DNA of 64,000 bases. Source: Streptomyces sp. SS1-1. GTDB lineage: Bacteria > Actinomycetota > Actinomycetes > Streptomycetales > Streptomycetaceae. The notes under the pieces were generated by a model, which was not told where the DNA came from, did not search any database, and saw only the letters and a program-made list of their open reading frames with translations. The DNA is taken from positions 2,954,501 through 3,018,500 of the forward strand of contig NZ_WBXN01000004.1 in assembly GCF_008973465.1 (NCBI RefSeq), given 5' to 3'. Each line of letters starts with the position of its first letter. Positions within the stretch are counted from its first letter, which is position 1. Shown here one piece after another: positions 62,964 to 64,000 of this stretch. Position numbers and translations under genes: made by a program.

Positions 62964-64000
62964 ACGACTTCGGAGACTCCCAGGCGATGTCCCTGGTCGC
63001 GTTCTGCGCGGTCGCCACCATCACGCTGCTGCTGTGCGTGATGACCGGCCCCGACCGGGACGACCTCGACGAGTTCTACACCGGCTACAGCTCCCTGTCG
63101 CCGCTGCGCAACGGCCTCGCGATCGGCGGCGACTACATCAGCGCCGCCACCGTCCTCGGCACCACCGGAGTGGTCGCGCTGTGCGGCTACGACGGCATCG
63201 TGCTCGCCCTGAGCACGGCCCTGTCGCTGATGCTGCTGATGTTCCTGCTGGCCGAACCGCTGCGCAACGCGGGCCGGTTCACCATGGGCGACGCCCTCGC
63301 CCGCCGGATGCCCGGCCGGGCCGTACGGATCGCCGCGTGCGCGGTGACCCTCGCCGCGCTGCTGCCGCTGATGCTGGTGCAGCTCGCCGGGACCGGCCAG
63401 CTGCTGGCGTTCATCCTCGGCTTCTCCGGCGACTCCCTGAAGACCGGCTGCATCATCGGGCTGGGCGTGCTGATGATCAGCTACGCGGCGATCGGCGGCA
63501 TGAAGGGCACCGCCCTCATCCAGATCCTCAAGCTCGTCATGCTGCTCGGCTCGGGTTCCGTCGTGGCCCTGCTCATCCTGAACCGCTTCGACTGGGACCC
63601 GGGCGCGCTGTTCGACGCGGCCGCCGCGCGGAGCGGCGTCGGCTCGTCGTTCCTCAACTCCGGGCTGCAGTTCGCGGGCAGCCCGTACCCGCGGATCGAC
63701 ATGATCACCTCGCAGCTCGCCGTCGTCCTCGGCGGTGGCGTCCTGCCGCACATCACCATGCGCATGTACACCGCGACCGGGGCCCGCCAGGTCCGGCGGT
63801 CGATGTCCTGGGCGGTGTCCAGCGTCGCCCTGTTCGTGCTGGTGATCACCGTCGTCGGGTTCGGCGCGACCGCGCTGATCGGCCGCGAGGTCATCGCCGG
63901 GGCCGACCCGCAGGGCAACACCGCCTTCCTGCTGGGCTCCCGGGCCGCCTTCGGGGCCGACATCTCCTACGCGGAGACCCTGCTGTTCACGACGGTCACC
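62960..64000 (+). CDS. Sodium:solute (acetate-type) symporter, 5' part only
   Basis: 347 codons before the window end, no stop reached. SSS-family transporter with about nine membrane helices visible. Family elements: DEFYTGYSSLSPLRNGLAIGGDYISAATVLG, and later GGGVLPHITMRMYTA. Coupled to the DUF485 gene, the arrangement of cation/acetate symporters (ActP-type). Substrate probably a short monocarboxylate; not proven by sequence. Confidence 0.92.
   Translation, partial: MNDFGDSQAMSLVAFCAVATITLLLCVMTGPDRDDLDEFYTGYSSLSPLRNGLAIGGDYISAATVLGTTGVVALCGYDGIVLALSTALSLMLLMFLLAEPLRNAGRFTMGDALARRMPGRAVRIAACAVTLAALLPLMLVQLAGTGQLLAFILGFSGDSLKTGCIIGLGVLMISYAAIGGMKGTALIQILKLVMLLGSGSVVALLILNRFDWDPGALFDAAAARSGVGSSFLNSGLQFAGSPYPRIDMITSQLAVVLGGGVLPHITMRMYTATGARQVRRSMSWAVSSVALFVLVITVVGFGATALIGREVIAGADPQGNTAFLLGSRAAFGADISYAETLLFTTVT

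Overview
This is a high-GC actinobacterial chromosome segment, almost certainly Streptomyces. It combines very GC-rich codon use, GTGA/ATGA-coupled operons, a tRNA-Leu with a UAA anticodon (bldA), resuscitation-promoting factors with a c-di-AMP riboswitch, DUF397/DUF5753 regulators and SCO6745-type proteins. From memory, the core order hutU, cbs, thiolase, bldA, MacB-type ABC, cfa, ndh, ppx, divIC, eno, rpfA, rpfC, P450, mazG, mfd follows the S. coelicolor core chromosome. No insertion sequences, CRISPR arrays or rRNA were seen.

Layout. 1-2.5 kb: end of a histidine-utilisation operon (hutU and a coupled M20 amidohydrolase) with a promoter/operator. 2.6-7 kb: a PLP-dependent decarboxylase-type enzyme, then a four-gene Roadblock/DUF4388 operon. 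7-9.5 kb: an RpiR regulator coupled to a histidine ammonia-lyase-like protein with an altered cofactor motif. 9.7-18 kb: lipoprotein, cbs, SGNH hydrolase, thiolase, small unknowns, Bax inhibitor-1 family membrane protein. 18.3 kb: bldA. 18.8-25 kb: ABC transporter, cfa, ndh with a Rex-type operator. 25.6-27.2 kb: PRC-barrel/DUF2382 stress-type protein and a RelE-type toxin-antitoxin pair. 27.3-33 kb: ppx, DUF501, divIC, eno, rpfA (riboswitch) and rpfC. 33-41.6 kb: P450, MazG, SurA-like lipoprotein, DUF1906 protein, Ser/Thr kinase and small membrane or secreted proteins. 41.7-52 kb: SCO6745-type protein, TetR regulator, mfd, DUF2079 protein and a second MacB-type ABC system. 52.3-54.9 kb: secreted alpha/beta hydrolase and a WhiJ-type XRE/DUF397 pair. 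54.9-62.2 kb: a four-gene conflict/defence-type operon. 62.5 kb to the end: DUF485 protein and a sodium:solute symporter.

The most unusual part is the operon at 62180-54857 (minus strand): SEFIR plus effector-associated domain; VMAP-type protein with a matching effector-associated domain; MoxR-type AAA+ ATPase; and a 1232-residue protein joining a vWA-like region, an NB-ARC-type STAND NTPase, a degenerate trypsin-like domain and a C-terminal TIR domain. Three of its four genes contain a TTA codon (codons 54, 415 and 933). TTA is decoded only by the bldA tRNA found in this same window, so production of this putative immune or cell-fate system should be tied to development. The only other TTA codon I found is codon 7 of the secreted hydrolase at 52305-53471.
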